The notes under the pieces: generated by a model
Told to the model about the DNA's origin: nothing
What the model saw: only the letters and a program-made list of their open reading frames with translations
Databases searched by the model: none
Part shown: positions 23,950-36,897 of the stretch, in pieces
Numbering within the stretch: the first letter of the stretch is position 1
Layout of the letters: each line of letters opens with the position of its first letter
Made by a program: the position numbers and the translations under genes
Assembly: GCA_954871525.1 (NCBI GenBank)
Contig: OX940865.1
Coordinates: 12,600,606-12,664,605, forward strand
Reading direction: 5' to 3'
DNA from: Parietaria judaica
Taxonomy: Eukaryota; Streptophyta; Magnoliopsida; Rosales; Urticaceae
DNA length: 64,000 nt

Positions 23950-24893
23950 TAGGGGCCTAGTTTTCTCATTTTTACGGACTTTGCACAACCATCAGACCCA
24001 AAATATTTACTTCATGAAAATGTTTTCGGTACTAGATAACTCTTAAGATAATATAGTGTTGTAATTGATTTCCCTCCGATTTTTATATTCCTTAGTTTAA
24101 GCTAAAACAAATCAGATTTTATGAAATATGCTTGGAAATTATAAGTTTTGTCTAGGATTATATAATAAAGGTATAAACAGTGCAATTTTTTTTATGTGAA
24201 CTTTTAGCTTTCACATGTGGCATTTGATTGCTTCAAAAAGTCCTAATTTCTTGCATAATCAGTTGACATTTTAGCAACACAAGTCGGCACTACACGTTTG
24301 TTCTCCCTCTCTCGACTACCATGGGCCGAGAGAGAAAGAAAAACGTTAAAAAGAAGAGGAAGAAAAAAAAGCAAAAACAGGTCAAGAAGGTATAGCTCTA
24401 ATGATTGAACGTTAAATTTTGACATCGAGACACGGATCAACCTTCATGACACTAAAAAAATCGCACATAAATAAAAGTAAAAAAAAAAACACCATTTTTT
24501 AAGAAGTTAAAAAAGATGTGATACTACGGACTTTACTACCACAACAATGCGGCAAATTATTTGAACAAAATATCCTAAATAAAGTAGAAATAAAATATAA
24601 ATATTATAACATTTGTGTAAGAAAAAAAAAGTTGAATTGAATGTACCAATGTTACTGATAATAATTAATTTATAAACAAATAATAAAAATTATACCATAT
24701 AAATAGGATTAAAATATAAAATATTGAAAGTTATAGGTTCAGAAAAATATAATAATAGATATAGATTAATGAATCATGTTGTTCCACACTTCCACTATTC
24801 ATTATCCTCATTTTATGTTCGAGCGAAATTCAAAACAAAATTTGTTACATTATAATTACAGATTTTGAGTAACCTTAGTGTTTCCATGATGCC

Positions 24894-24944
<51 letters not shown>

Positions 24945-25812
24945 TAAAAACAGAGGTTCAAAATCTTACTAAATTACATATAATTAGAATTTCAACTGGT
25001 TTTTGCTCATTCTACTAATGTATTTTTCACGTCAAAAATCTTTAGTAGCTTCAAAATCTTTCATTTTAAAAAAATTAGCGAGTCTTTTACATTATTTATA
25101 TTTTGACTATACTTTTACGAGAAATTAACATTTCGTCAACGTAAAACAATAAAGGTTTCAAATCATTATGCAGTCTATGCTTACTAATAAACTTTTAAGA
25201 CCTATATTTTATGTATACAGTATGTGAAAATGGTATATCTAAAATTATTTTATCATAAAATAAATTGAAATATGAATCTCGTGTATAAATATATTTATAA
25301 GTTTAATAGGAGCGAAAATTTATCGTGATTTTTTTTTTTTTGGTTTTGTTTATGCCTATGCGTGACGATATCATATCAATCTGTATAAAGATGTCTGGAA
25401 TCTTTATTTTGTCACGTGATAAATACCAAAAATAAATAAATAGTACCCGTATTGCAATTTGCCATGCATAGTCATACCCACTACAAATGCAATAAAAATA
25501 GTAAAATACTATTTTAGTTTCTCTGTATATTGTTTGTCTTGAATAAATCATATGTGTTAATTTAATAAAGAATATAAAACATACCTAATCTCAATTATTC
25601 CGTCATCTTAAAAAAAATACTAAATAAAAAAACAGCTTACGTTGAATTTGCTCAATTTTTTAACTCATAGTGTATTAATAAAAAATTACTGTGTTATTTG
25701 TTTTTACTCTAAGTAATTCTTTAAGAAAAATATTTTAAAAATAGATGACTACACTTGAAAAATAAAGATATTTGCGACAAATAAATATGACTACACATAC
25801 ATATATTACAAA
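23950..25812. other. AT-rich intergenic region
   Basis: No gene is seen. It contains a (TTA)n microsatellite at 24898-24944 and otherwise AT-rich unique sequence. Confidence 0.55.
24898..24944. repeat. (TTA)n microsatellite
   Basis: About 15 uninterrupted copies of TTA. Confidence 0.9.
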
Positions 25813-25820
25813 TAAAAATA

Positions 25821-26376
25821 TAGGGGTGTGGCAATTGGGGCCGGACACGAAATGGTTACAGCACGATTTAAATGGGTCTGGGTTTACCGTAAATGGATTT
25901 GTGTTGTGTCCAACCGTGTCGAACACAATTTACACGATTAAATAACGGGTAAACATTGCACTAACACGATAACACGATGGGACCCGATTAGACATGATTA
26001 AGGAGCAAAAAGTTGCATGTTATATATGCCACTAAGTATTTTAATACTTATTATATATAACATTTATGTTTTTTACTTATTTATTACATCATAAAATTGA
26101 TGAACATCAAAAAAGTGTTAGTAAATTGTAAAATCTTAGATAATACAATTAAATAAATTAAGTTAAATGAGAATAAATTAAATTAATTAATATTTTAAAA
26201 TACATATATATGTTAAATGGGTTAAACGAGGTAGACACGATATATAAATAGGGTGGGTTTGGGTCTCATCTTCTAACACGATATATAAATAGGGCAAGTC
26301 TAGGTCTACATAAAATAAGTAAAAAATGATTAAAACCCGGCACGAACACGACACGAAACCCGAATTTCCACTCCTA
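25821..26376. mobile_element. Non-autonomous hAT element, 556 bp, TSD TAAAAATA
   Basis: Perfect 8-bp direct repeats TAAAAATA lie at 25813-25820 and 26377-26384. The left end is TAGGGGTGTGGCAATT and the complement of the right end is TAGGAGTGGAAATTCGG. The interior has repeated ACACGA motifs near both ends. A 3'-end fragment of the same family lies at about 47963-48072. No transposase is present. Confidence 0.88.
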
Positions 26377-26761
26377 TAAAAATAGACTTATGTTTTTACT
26401 TTTTTTAAGTTGAAAAAAATTCTTAGCATTAAAAATTTATAGGGTAAATGATTAATTTTTTTCCCCGCTAATTCTCTACCATAAAGTTTCACGTGGCTTA
26501 TTAATTGTTTTGTTCTTATTAACGACGAATGAGCTACAATAAAAAAAATTATGACAATATAGATCAATTTTGTCGTCACATAGTCAAAATAGGCAAAAAC
26601 TTGTTGAAAAAAAAAAAAACTTCTAAAGCGTAGACAAATCACCACTTTGATACTCAGGGAAAAGAGTTAATGAAAAAAAATAAATTATTTACACCAAAAT
26701 TTTTATATCATCGAGAAGTTTTACCATAAATAATTGGTAATGTAAATCATTTTTTTATGAG

Positions 26762-26981
26762 AAATTGCACCAAAATGTCAAATTGAAATATAGGTTTAGC
26801 AAAATAGCTAAATTTTAATTAATTTTGAAAACTAGTCAATTAATCATTTAAGTGAAATTCGAATTTGATTAGTTTACAAAATTAACCAAAATTTTATAAA
26901 TGGATAATTAGTTAGTTTACAAAATTAATCAAAATTTGACAATTTTGCTAAATCTATGTTTCAATTTGACTATTACCCTTA
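26762..26981. mobile_element. MITE with ~55-bp inverted arms, upstream of the first ERF
   Basis: The left arm (from about 26769, TGTCAAATTGAAATATAGG) and the complement of the right arm (ending about 26980, AGTCAAATTGAAACATAG) stay similar through ATTAATTTTG. The element can fold into one hairpin. It lies about 460 bp before the first ERF start codon. Target duplication is not clear. Confidence 0.65.
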
Positions 26982-27303
26982 AGAGTCTTTTTTTTTTTTT
27001 ATCCCATGTGTTTTATGCAAATAAATAATAAAATAAAATCGAATGCTTAATAGTTAATACATAAACAGAAAATCAATGACACGCCCTTTACGACAATATT
27101 TTACGTAAATTTTATTCAATCCGATAAGTATAACTAAACTAAGTTATCGATAAGCAATAATTTAATTTTATATTTGCATTATTATTTTATTATTATAACG
27201 TGAAAGTTTTCAAAGTTTTAAACGTGCTTGAATAAATAAACAAAATATAATCCTCACCTTCGAGGAATATGTGACTCTCACACACATCACAAACCCACTC
27301 ACT

Positions 27304-27310
27304 CTATATA
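27304..27310 (+). promoter_or_regulatory. Putative TATA box of the first ERF gene
   Basis: CTATATA lies about 130 bp before the start codon at 27441, in the usual place for a short plant 5' leader. The leader downstream has GA-rich repeats. Assigned by position and motif only. Confidence 0.5.
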
Positions 27311-27440
27311 GTATTAGCTAGTTATATATAAATTCACAAACATATATATACAATACAGAGAGAGAAGCAAGCATCATAATCCCATATTATATCAAGCTAT
27401 ATTCTCATTCTCCATCCAATACGTAAAACCCTAATCAGCC

Positions 27441-28136
27441 ATGTCTGAATCAGCCAGTACCAGCGACTCTTCCACTATGTCACATTCCGATTTTGGCCTT
27501 CTCCAGGCCATCAGAGACCACCTCCTCCGCGACGACGATCGGTCCGATTTTCCGGTATTTTCTCCGAACTCGGGTCTCGGTGGCGCTGACTTCTTTTTCG
27601 CCGCCGAGAGCTGGATCACCGCCGATCTCCTCCAAGCGAACGAAGCCGGGCCCGTAACCCCGAAGGTCGAGTGCGATTCCCCGCCAGCGGCGGTGAGTGG
27701 CTCCAGTGTGCCCGCGCATTTCCGGGGCGTGAGGCGAAGGCCGTGGGGGAAATACGCGGCCGAGATTCGGGACCCCAAGAAAGGCGGGAAGCGGGTGTGG
27801 CTCGGGACGTACGAGACGCCGGAGGACGCAGCGGTGGCTTACGACCGCGCCGCCTTCGCCCTGCGCGGCCAGCGGGCGAAGCTCAACTTCCCGCACCTGA
27901 TCGGCGCCGAGCTGGCTCGCGAGCCGGTCAGGATCACGCCGAAGCGCCGCGCTCCCGAGCCTATTTCCCCATCACTGTCGTCGTCGTCGCGAGACGGTTC
28001 GCCTAGCCCGAAGCGGAGACATGCCGTGGATGGCACGCCGCGCAATACTGGTGCCATGGAAAGTGGAGATGATCACTGGCTCCATAGTTTGAGCTTCCAA
28101 TCCCACGAATATCTCTTCAGTTCGAATTTTCAATGA
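27441..28136 (+). CDS. AP2/ERF transcription factor, group IX (ERF13-like)
   Basis: A single exon of 231 aa, as usual for ERF genes. The N-terminus has a short conserved helix ([13 protein letters not shown], residues 15-27). One AP2 domain spans about residues 93-152: [20 protein letters not shown], then [20 protein letters not shown], then KLNFPHL. It has the Ala and Asp of AEIRD that mark GCC-box-binding ERFs. After it comes a basic [15 protein letters not shown] motif typical of group IXa (Arabidopsis ERF1A, ERF2, ERF13). The product is inferred to be a nuclear activator in ethylene, jasmonate or stress responses. A paralogue lies 6.3 kb downstream in the same orientation. GC-rich codon use contrasts with the AT-rich surroundings. 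The start has a good context (GCCATGT). Confidence 0.95.
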   Translation: MSESASTSDSSTMSHSDFGLLQAIRDHLLRDDDRSDFPVFSPNSGLGGADFFFAAESWITADLLQANEAGPVTPKVECDSPPAAVSGSSVPAHFRGVRRRPWGKYAAEIRDPKKGGKRVWLGTYETPEDAAVAYDRAAFALRGQRAKLNFPHLIGAELAREPVRITPKRRAPEPISPSLSSSSRDGSPSPKRRHAVDGTPRNTGAMESGDDHWLHSLSFQSHEYLFSSNFQ

Positions 28137-28616
28137 TGATGAAGCTTTTTGAAGAACTAGTAATGGTGTCAACGATTGCGATCCAGTTATAAAAATAATA
28201 GTTTATAATTGGTATCGATTAGGAATGATTCATATCAAGTTATCAACCCATGTGTTCATGTTGGCAAAATCAATAGCAATATTCTGTGACGATTAATTCT
28301 TTACTAGTAATACGCGTCATTATCTTAATTTATCAAATAGGTTATTAAGAGCTTTCTTCTATTATTAATTAAAATGGATCTTATAATAAAAAAAAAATGA
28401 AAAAAGTAGATTGCACCAACTAATTTATATAAATATATTCCACGCCTGTTTTATAATACATAGTTTTTCTTTATATACCATTTATTTTAAGTTTTCGTAA
28501 TATACACTTTATTTCAACAAAAAAAAAGAAGCTAAAATATACCTTTTTATTTTTAGTTTCATTATAGAATTTACCACTTTAATTAAAAAAAAAATTAGAA
28601 TTACCTCTTATATATA

Positions 28617-29126
28617 GGGAAATTTTATAAAAATATTCCCAAACACAAGTTCAACGCTTTCTATTCGTGTTTTTAGTAAATCTGAATAATTATTCTTCAA
28701 ATTATATTTTACCCTTATTTTAGACAAAAACACATTTTCTCTATCTGAGTTGAGATACTGTCATTTAAGAAATATTTTTGGCATAAACTTGAAAATTTTT
28801 GTGATCAGTAAAGTTTGACGGCTTCTGGTATTTAAAAAACATTTAAAGAGAAAATCTAAATATTATGGACGTATAATTAGGCAATGTTAAAATAAGTTGG
28901 AAGTATTGTGTCTTAACTTTGACATTTTTTTGGGCATGACTTGACAGTTTTTGGCACGAAGTTTGATAATTTTATGAGTAGAGTCTCGCAATTTCTCAAC
29001 TCAAGTATATAAAAGGGTATTTTGACTAAAAAAAGATAAAATATTATTTGAGGAATAATTATTCAGATTTTAATAAAACGAGAACCCTCAAATATGTGTT
29101 TTACGGAATATTTCTACAAGTTTCCC
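28617..29126. mobile_element. MULE-like MITE, 510 bp, ~100-bp inverted arms
   Basis: The left end GGGAAATTTTATAAAAATAT and the complement of the right end GGGAAACTTGTAGAAATAT open arms that stay similar for about 100 bases (both include AATCTGAATAATTATTC). It lies about 480 bp after the first ERF gene. The GGGAAA(C/T)TT start resembles the MITE at 62621. No clean target duplication. Confidence 0.65.
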
Positions 29127-32100
29127 TATTCGTAGCTGTAGAAGAGGAACTTCATTTTCCTACTCCTTTATTTATTACTATTTCTTTTTCTATTCCCTCA
29201 AATTTTTAACTCTATTTTTTTTTTTGGATCAATGAGTGATTATACAGCCTCACTTTATCATATATTATGATGGTGTTTGATAGTATATAGTCACGTTTAT
29301 GACAATTTATAATATAAAGTGAGGATAATTTTGACCCAAGAAATTGAAAAGAATAATTTTAAAATCATAAAACTTGCAGGAATAAAATATGAAATAGTTG
29401 TAAATAAAAGAATAGAAATAATCTTCTCAGCTTGAAGAATTTTGGATTTATGTAAATTTAGTTTTTTTTTATATATAAAATTGAACCATATAAATTTGAA
29501 AATAGGCAAAATATTACCAATAGTTAAGTTTTGAGATCTAAATTTTTTCAGTAACTAATTGAAAATTAGAAATAGAGAATAATATTGCCAAATTACACTA
29601 AAAATGTATATTTATACTGTTTATATTACTAGACGTTATATATGTTTTTGCAAAAAGAAAAACAAGAAAAGAAAATAAGTGGTATAAAAAAAGTAAATCT
29701 TTCCTAATATTGGGTATATGATAGCTAGCTAGCTTCATACCAAAAAAAAAACAAAAAAAAAACCCACCAGAATCTCGATAAAAATTAAAAACCAACATAC
29801 ATATGTATATGTATGTAAAGAAAATCAAAAGTATTAAAAACTTGTCTATAAACCTGTATTTTTACTCTTACAACAAAAATGACAAGTTGTCGGGATGCGG
29901 TTACCGGAAAATGAAAAAATGACAAAAACAAACGATAAAAATTGCCGAATAACTAAAATAAAAAGGACCGATTCCGCCTATTCTTGATTAACCTCAGTTC
30001 TTAGGTTCAAGTAATATTAATAAGAATAATCACGAGTTCAAGAGTGAGTTTGTTCAAGTAATATTAATTTAAGAGTAACATGTTTTTCGTAATTGTAGTA
30101 TTTTAATGTTTAGCGTTCCGTAGGAAAACCCTAAAAAATCTACCACCATTTTTTATCTTATAAGACTGGGAATCCACAACTTTTGTTTTGATAGGCAGTA
30201 ATTTATTACTTTCTTTCTCCAAGTATCGTCAAATTGCATATTAAACCATAAAAAAAATTAATGTATTGATTGTATATATATATATATATATATGTTTACT
30301 ATATATATATACACATACGTACATACGGACGCGGTTTATTTAGAAAACAAATCTTCATTTGGGGAATTGTACTAGTATATCATTTTTTTCGTCTTCTAAT
30401 TTTATAATTATACTTCTCTTATGTCAAGAAATATACAAGTTGACTTGACTGAAGTACACAAATATATAATTATAACCAATGATTAATCATAAAAAAATAT
30501 ATCATACCTTTTTTTTTTTAATCTTGAATTATGAATATCACAGACACACAAATGACATACCACCACGTTCAAAATGCACTATTTTAAAAAATATAAAAAA
30601 AAAACATTGGTAGTAGATAGCATATACAGCGTGTTTTGAAGTTCGTAAAGACAAAAACGTACCAGATATACATATTTATTTATTTGATAGTAATCTAATA
30701 CTTAGTTTAACCGCAAATTAATTAATATATTTCAAACTGTAGTACACTTATTATATACGCGTTTAATCATATTTTTTCTTTCCTTCTTTTTTTCCTTGGT
30801 TGTTCTTTTGATTTTTACTCGATAGTCATCAGTTATTCTATGCTATTTAATTATTTGTAATTATCATAAATTTATGTTATGTCCACTTTTCTAAAGAGTA
30901 TATACTTTATTTGTGCATTTTATATCTGTTCCGCTCGTGATACAAATAATGATTACATAAATTTGGGAATTTTTGCTTTTATGACATTTATTTTCAAAAC
31001 TAGCAAAAATATATCTTTTATAATAAAATGTTAATTAATTTCATCTCTCCCGACCTCATCATCTTCCTACCTCACTCTCACCGCGCTGTGCCTCTTCGCT
31101 CTTCATCATCATTGTTGGATCATCTGTTCGCACGTTCTATATATTGGTCATTGTTGCCGTCTCATGTCACATTTTTGTTGTTTGATCTGTTCCGGGGAGC
31201 CCTTTTTTGGTCATCTGCTCTTCGTCTTTTGTTTCAGTTTGGGACGAAAGGCACGTATATATGTATAATTTTAGAGGTATATGTATTAAAAGAAAAACTA
31301 TAAATTACAATTTTGAGCTCTTGAAAACTGCAATAGTAAGAGGATATAAAAATAATAATATCATTAGCAGCTATATTTTATTTATGGTAATTAGAAAGGT
31401 TAAGGTAAAGTGCTGCAAAGATTAATATACATATAGTATCATGACATAGACCAGTCATGTGCATAAAAGGTCCGATCAGAGTGTACTGTTTCCAGTTTCC
31501 ACTTATAAAGGTGATATCTCCTTCTTTTATTTTATTTTTTAATCGTTAATAATTGCTATTTTTTTTTTACTTATGTATGCCGTGATATTTTTTTTTATAT
31601 ACTTTCAGGAGAATAATCATACCATTAGTGATTATTTTGGGACATTATTCCAAGCATATTACAAATTTTAACGTGAGAATAATAATTTATAAATCTGATT
31701 GTTATGTGGTCTCTCATGTATATTATATTATATAAACATATATATATATATATATATTATATTTTTGAACTGGTTCAAAAATGTCGACCCCATAAACAAT
31801 TAACACGTTATAACATATGTGCATGTTTGAGATATTTTTATTAATTCTATAATTTGTTGAATTCAGACCACATAGTCTCTCTCTCCACACAAACACATTG
31901 TATTATATTTTAAGCTACCAAAGTGACTAGTTTGTCGAAAAAAAAAAAAAAAAAACTAGTCTTGAATACTTAAACATATATAAGAAGAAAAGAGACAATT
32001 TTCACTTGTACAAATAGATAAGATCACACAAACATCAAGGTAATATATCTTTTCCAACTTCCAAGGTTTGATTGAAAATTTCGTAAGAATTATTTTACTA

Positions 32101-32517
32101 AAATTGTCTTTTAAGTTTTTAAGTCGATTGACATAATTAATAAATAAGAAACTCCATTAAAAAAGAAAACAAAACTATTCATGCGTATTAATCTTTTACA
32201 ACCCTTCCAAAAATTTATTTTGATATTATTTTTTAAGTTTGAATAATATGGATTTATTTTAGCACAAAATTCTTTTTTAGTATGCTCATTGATTTTGTGG
32301 TGTATATCTATAAATTCGAATCGGCACAACCGATCTTAATTTTTAAAAATTCTTACAAAAATATCGCTATACGCGTAAATTAAACTTAGCAGGCGATTTG
32401 CAATAATTAAAAATATATAATTTATTGGTTACACATAATAGTGCTTAGTGTGATATGTATCTATGTTATCTTATATTTGACATAATTAGTAATATTCAAT
32501 ATTGACTTGTACAAATA
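29127..32517. other. AT-rich intergenic region between the two ERF genes
   Basis: No gene recognised. It holds TA runs (about 30276-30310 and 31737-31760), several short poly-A/T runs and a CT-rich patch near 31040-31200 with no coherent frame. Nothing else is assigned. Confidence 0.55.
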
Positions 32518-32522
32518 GATAC

Positions 32523-34220
32523 TGTTACGGGTAAAAACGGGATTGATTTTTATAAACAAATTGATTAAACGGAAATTATCTCAATAAATTCCGTTTATTA
32601 ATTTGTTATTTCGATTAATCTTTTAATTAAGATTATGAATTAATTAAATCAATTTCAAAACCCAAAACTCCCTCCGGAGGCCCGTTTTCGAAAAACAAAG
32701 TGTCCCGGTGTTCGTAAAAATATGAAAAACCCCAAAAACGACATAAAATTTGGGAAAAACGGACATGGGACGCGCTCGGAAGCAAAAAACGACCGAGGAG
32801 ACACCCGCGGGACCCACAGGGGCGGCGGCTGTCAGGGCCACGACACGTGGCGCCACCAGCCCGCGGGCCCCACTCGATGCCTCCTCAGCCCCCCACTTGG
32901 GGGCAGCGCACTTCGATCACGCTACATGGCGTGATCTCCGCCCACCTGCGAGCCTCGGGCTTCGCGCGATCGCGTGAAGGGCCCGGATGGGCTGGATCGA
33001 GGGGCGCGGGGCAGCGAGCTCGCCCACTTGCTGGGGTGGGCCCCCGCGGCCACGTGTAGGGCAGGGATTGACCCTGCCCTTTGATCTCGCACAAAGCGGG
33101 CCCCCCTCGGGGGCTTGCAGGCCGTCCGATCTCGCGCGGACGGCCGGGATCGGACCATCTTTTCCAGGGACCGAAATGCAATTATAAAACTGTCCGGGAC
33201 CCCCCCTGGACAATATTTTACTGCGATCGGGCCCCTGGACCCTACTATAAATAGAAGCTCAGTTCAGTTGAAACGGTAACTCATTCGAACCTTCTCGACT
33301 CGAGTTCTCTCTCTCTCTCTACCCCCGATATACTCGCCTCCCCTCAAATATTATACTAATGTTGAGCGTCGGAGGTGAATCAGGGGGTACCCCCCCCTGT
33401 TTCCCCTGACCACGGGTGTTACCTTTTTCAGGCTCAGAGGAGTGAGATAGTTCATAAAAGCGGAAGCCCTGGAGGAATTTTCATAAGGCCCCGACCCGCC
33501 TGATAGGCTCCGTTCCACATTGTGCCCAGCCTATCTCCAGTCTATCATACGGCTGTTGGGATAGTCTGGGGACAAGTGACAGGGGCCCACTATTCAGGTC
33601 GTAGGGTCAGGCCTGAGAGAATTCCCTCTAAGATCCGGACGACCGAGGGATCACCCTGAGAGGGATCTCTGGACCCTTATATTGGACGAATGCACTCCCC
33701 CGTTCACTGGTACCCCCGATCCGCGTGGACCCCGATCCTGTGCAAAACCCGGTCTGGACATCCCCAGGTTTAGTGGTAACAGGTCCTGTACAGAACCCAG
33801 CCTGGTCAATTCCAGGCTCTGCGGTAACAGGTCCTGTGTAAAACCCGGCCTGGCCATCTCCAGACTCTGTGGTAACAGGTGGCGTGACACCCCGATCGCC
33901 TCGGACCCTGAACGGCCACGAGACCTTCGATCCAAGAAAAAGTCCAGAGACACCCACTCAGAGTCCCCAAATCGGTCAATTAAAAACTCACTCTGACGTC
34001 AGAACGACAATCATCCCAGAGTCAACGGGGGTTAGAGGGAACAACCATTGACAATAAAAGCTACTACAGATAGCAAATCTGTCATCCCCGAAACAAAGGC
34101 CAACCAAGGCCCACGCAGAAGTCTACGAAAAAGCCCGACACGTCAGCAAACGACATTGGGCCAGGCCCAAATCCACAACTTGGGCCTCAACAGTGTTTGA
34201 TCCAAAAAACGGCATCAACA
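32523..34220 (+). mobile_element. Solo LTR, 1698 bp, TSD GATAC, in the promoter of the second ERF
   Basis: The segment starts TGTTACGGGT and ends GGCATCAACA, with TGTT/AACA-type LTR ends, and is flanked by a perfect 5-bp duplication GATAC (32518-32522 and 34221-34225). A TATA box (CTATAAATA, 33245-33253) marks the LTR promoter. A 48-bp unit is repeated three times in the downstream part (33733-33876). No internal retrotransposon sequence remains, so it is a solo LTR left by recombination between two LTRs. Related LTR pieces lie at 48244-48977 and, inverted, at 49315-50071. Open frames here are GC-rich chance frames. Confidence 0.9.
33733..33876 (+). repeat. Three tandem 48-bp units inside the solo LTR
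   Basis: Units at 33733-33780, 33781-33828 and 33829-33876 each contain TCCTGT, AACCC, CTGG and end in GGTAAC. The unit is a multiple of three, which explains the open frames on both strands across it. Confidence 0.85.
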
Positions 34221-34337
34221 GATACTACGATCGATCGCACAAATTCTAATATATAGTTATATATTGACAAAAATGTAATTATTATTATTATATATAAAAC
34301 ATAATAAACGTGCTTTTACACTCTCTCTCTCTATAGA

Positions 34338-34346
34338 CTATATATA
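34338..34346 (+). promoter_or_regulatory. Putative TATA box of the second ERF gene
   Basis: CTATATATA lies about 100 bp before the start codon and about 115 bp after the end of the solo LTR, so everything further upstream is LTR sequence. By motif and position only. Confidence 0.45.
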
Positions 34347-34443
34347 TGATCGCGATACTTGTATCACCTACTATATATTCAAGATAATAAGGATCTATAT
34401 ATATATACACACACACATATGCTATATTCTCTGATCGATAGAA

Positions 34444-34983
34444 ATGGCTAACTCGAAATCTGAATTAGATCTTTATCTCGACTCAGTTCGCCAATACCTT
34501 CTAGAGGATCATGATTTTTCTAATATCGCCATAAACGCCGACCATTCAGGCCTTGAGCTTTGGACCGTTAATTTTCTTGATGCTGAGTATCAGATAAGCA
34601 CTTCTCCTACGGCCACCAAAACGGGCTCCGAAGTGGAAGCGGGCAAGGGCCACACTCGAGCGAGAGGGTCGCATTTCCGAGGAGTCAGGCGGCGGCCGTG
34701 GGGGAAGTACGCTGCTGAGATTCGGGACCCGAAGAAGAACGGGTCTAGGGTTTGGCTCGGCACTTACGAAGCACCGGAAGACGCGGCTCGGGCTTACGAC
34801 CGAGCCGCATTTAAGATGCACGGTGCCAAGGCCAAGCTCAACTTCCCACACCTCATCGGGATGGGCTCACCAGAGCCTGTTAGGGTGCTTCCCAAGCGCC
34901 GCCCGGCTCTGCTGACGAGTGAGTCTCGGAGCTCTGCTGGTAGCGGCTCAAGCACAGCGGCAAATCAACTTTGGTCAAGCTGA
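34444..34983 (+). CDS. AP2/ERF transcription factor, group IX, short
   Basis: A single exon of 179 aa. The N-terminal helix [17 protein letters not shown] matches the equivalent motif of the upstream ERF. The AP2 domain (about residues 78-137) reads [40 protein letters not shown] and KLNFPHL, with the Ala/Asp pair of GCC-box binders. It is followed by the basic tail [11 protein letters not shown], as in group IX. The C-terminus after the AP2 domain is shorter and Ser-rich. It is a paralogue of the gene at 27441, probably from tandem duplication, and is inferred to be a nuclear transcription factor in stress or hormone signalling. The solo LTR ending at 34220 separates it from its ancestral upstream region and may change its expression. 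Confidence 0.95.
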   Translation: MANSKSELDLYLDSVRQYLLEDHDFSNIAINADHSGLELWTVNFLDAEYQISTSPTATKTGSEVEAGKGHTRARGSHFRGVRRRPWGKYAAEIRDPKKNGSRVWLGTYEAPEDAARAYDRAAFKMHGAKAKLNFPHLIGMGSPEPVRVLPKRRPALLTSESRSSAGSGSSTAANQLWSS

Positions 34984-36897
34984 TCCCGGGTTTGCGGTGA
35001 ATTCACCGACACCGTTACATTGGGGGGTCAACGACTGAGACGGAGATCTCGTGCCGTTTGATGCAACTGACGAGATCTTGTCTCTTAGCCTTTGATTTTA
35101 TGTTTAAGGCGTAAATACGAGAAGCTATTGAAATAAAACCCGTCGTTAAGTCGTTTTTAGTAGCATCATCCTCCGTTAGTTCCTAATTTAAAAACAAAAG
35201 CATAGTGCTGCATATTAAAAAAAAAATCAATTACGATGATTAAATACTCAAAGTCTTAAAATTTATGTTCCGAATTTAGGCTAATGTTAAGTCTTTTACA
35301 CCTCGCGTGTCTGCCTCCAATTATATTATTATACATAACATAAGAATCTCAAAACGTGAAAAAATAAGTCTTTCTACACATGTGAAGAAAGAAAGAAAAA
35401 ACTAAACATATTAATAGACATATGAGATAAATCAACTTAAAACGCAATTTTCAAGACTTAGGGTTTATTAGAATCATCGCAATTGAAAAGCTTGCAAACA
35501 TGCCACACTATTTTGAATATTTTTATGTACTTTTGATGCAATTATAACAAAATTCTTAATACGTCCCTTCCAAAGTTTTGAGTTTGAACTATTGATCAGA
35601 AAATTTTAGGACACACCGAACATCTTATTGTTTATTTAATGTAGCAGCGGAAATATAATTATTAATCGAACTAGATAAATAAAGTTACCGGGATAATCGA
35701 ACTCAATCGTTGATTCGGCGCACGAATATCCGATCGAAGAACTTTCCTTCGCCTATTTAAAATATATCACATGTTTTTTTTTTAGTCACGTTTACATAAG
35801 TTTACTTAGGACAAAGCGATTAAGTTTTTATTTCTTGAGTATATATCAATAGGGATCTCTCCGTTCTGTATGCATATTTAGGGTATTTGACTGCGTTGAT
35901 ATATGTTCACTATCATAATATACTTGTATGACAAGCGATGACCTAATGGGCGGGCGTGGACCCCGACTTTGCACCGGCAGCGGGCGTCTCGGATATTTAT
36001 AAGGCATTCGCGATCGTGATAACTGTCACTCCTTAATGGTAGAAATTACATTAAAAAAAATCCCGAAATGAAGAAAAAATCCGTTTTATGTTCTTATAAG
36101 CAATTAGCAAATAAGGAAAAGTTTGAGAGGGTCCAATATGATCCCTTTTTTTTTTTGTCTCAATGTCTTTAAAGTTGTGTTTTCAGTAATTACAATGAAA
36201 AATGTGTGTCCTTAACTGACGTAGGTAATATGTGCATGACGGAAAACAATTATTTATTATTTAATTGTCTTTATTTTAATGGCATTGAGTATTTTTGCAA
36301 CAAAAATATATTTGGTATTTATGTAGAAGAAAAAAAAAATTAAACCTTTTACAAATTTTAGCGACCATATCATATGGCAGATCCAAAAATATCATTCAAC
36401 AGTTTTAATAACATTAAATCTTAATGCCCCAGAAATTATAGATTGGAATCTTATTCCCAAATTTTGATGATTAAGTTTGGGTCTTTAAGCTGCAAATAAC
36501 TTAATTTTTTTTTCAAATAAACAATACTGGAATAAAATGCACGATCATGAGCACTTAATTTGGGGGGCTAAAATCGTATATACGTATGAGACGTTTTCTT
36601 GCTCGTTATCTATATTTGGAAAGAATGTCCATTATTATAAAATGAAATAATAAATGAAGAAATATCAAATATATAGGTCCACCAAAGCATATGCCTCACT
36701 TATTATAAGTTAAGACATATATAAAAGTAGAGATTAGTATTTACTATGTCCTACACAAAGAAGGCAAAGTGAAGTACTTTTTAAGAAGCTTTAATTTCTT
36801 TTTCCTTTCTTACGATTATCGCGAGTTTATTATTTTGTAACCGATTTATAGAAGAATATTGCTATCAATGTGAGGTTAAGCTCGACATGGTTCAGCT
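34984..36897. other. Intergenic region after the second ERF
   Basis: No gene recognised. Around 35640-35760 there is text resembling a copia-type LTR piece (TGTAGCAGCGGAAAT onward), and a GC-richer patch lies at 35945-36000. Neither could be bounded. The rest is AT-rich. Confidence 0.45.

Noticed and set aside
31028..31425. Open frames of 91 and 72 residues
   Set aside because: No domain, no codon bias and Leu/Phe-rich text; likely chance frames in AT/CT-rich intergenic DNA.
33733..33876. CRISPR-like array
   Set aside because: The 48-bp units are directly adjacent tandem repeats without unique spacers, inside a plant LTR.
32644..33957. Several 70-109 residue GC-rich open frames on both strands
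   Set aside because: They lie inside the solo LTR, recur in the inverted copy at 49395-49960, and come from GC-rich sequence and a 48-bp repeat divisible by three.
32518..34225. Full-length retrotransposon
   Set aside because: There is one LTR only, with target duplication immediately outside it, no primer-binding site and no gag-pol; a solo LTR explains it.
36869..36897. An earlier start (TGTGAGG) for the copia-type LTR
   Set aside because: TGTTGAG at 36898 pairs better with the CAACA end at 37363.
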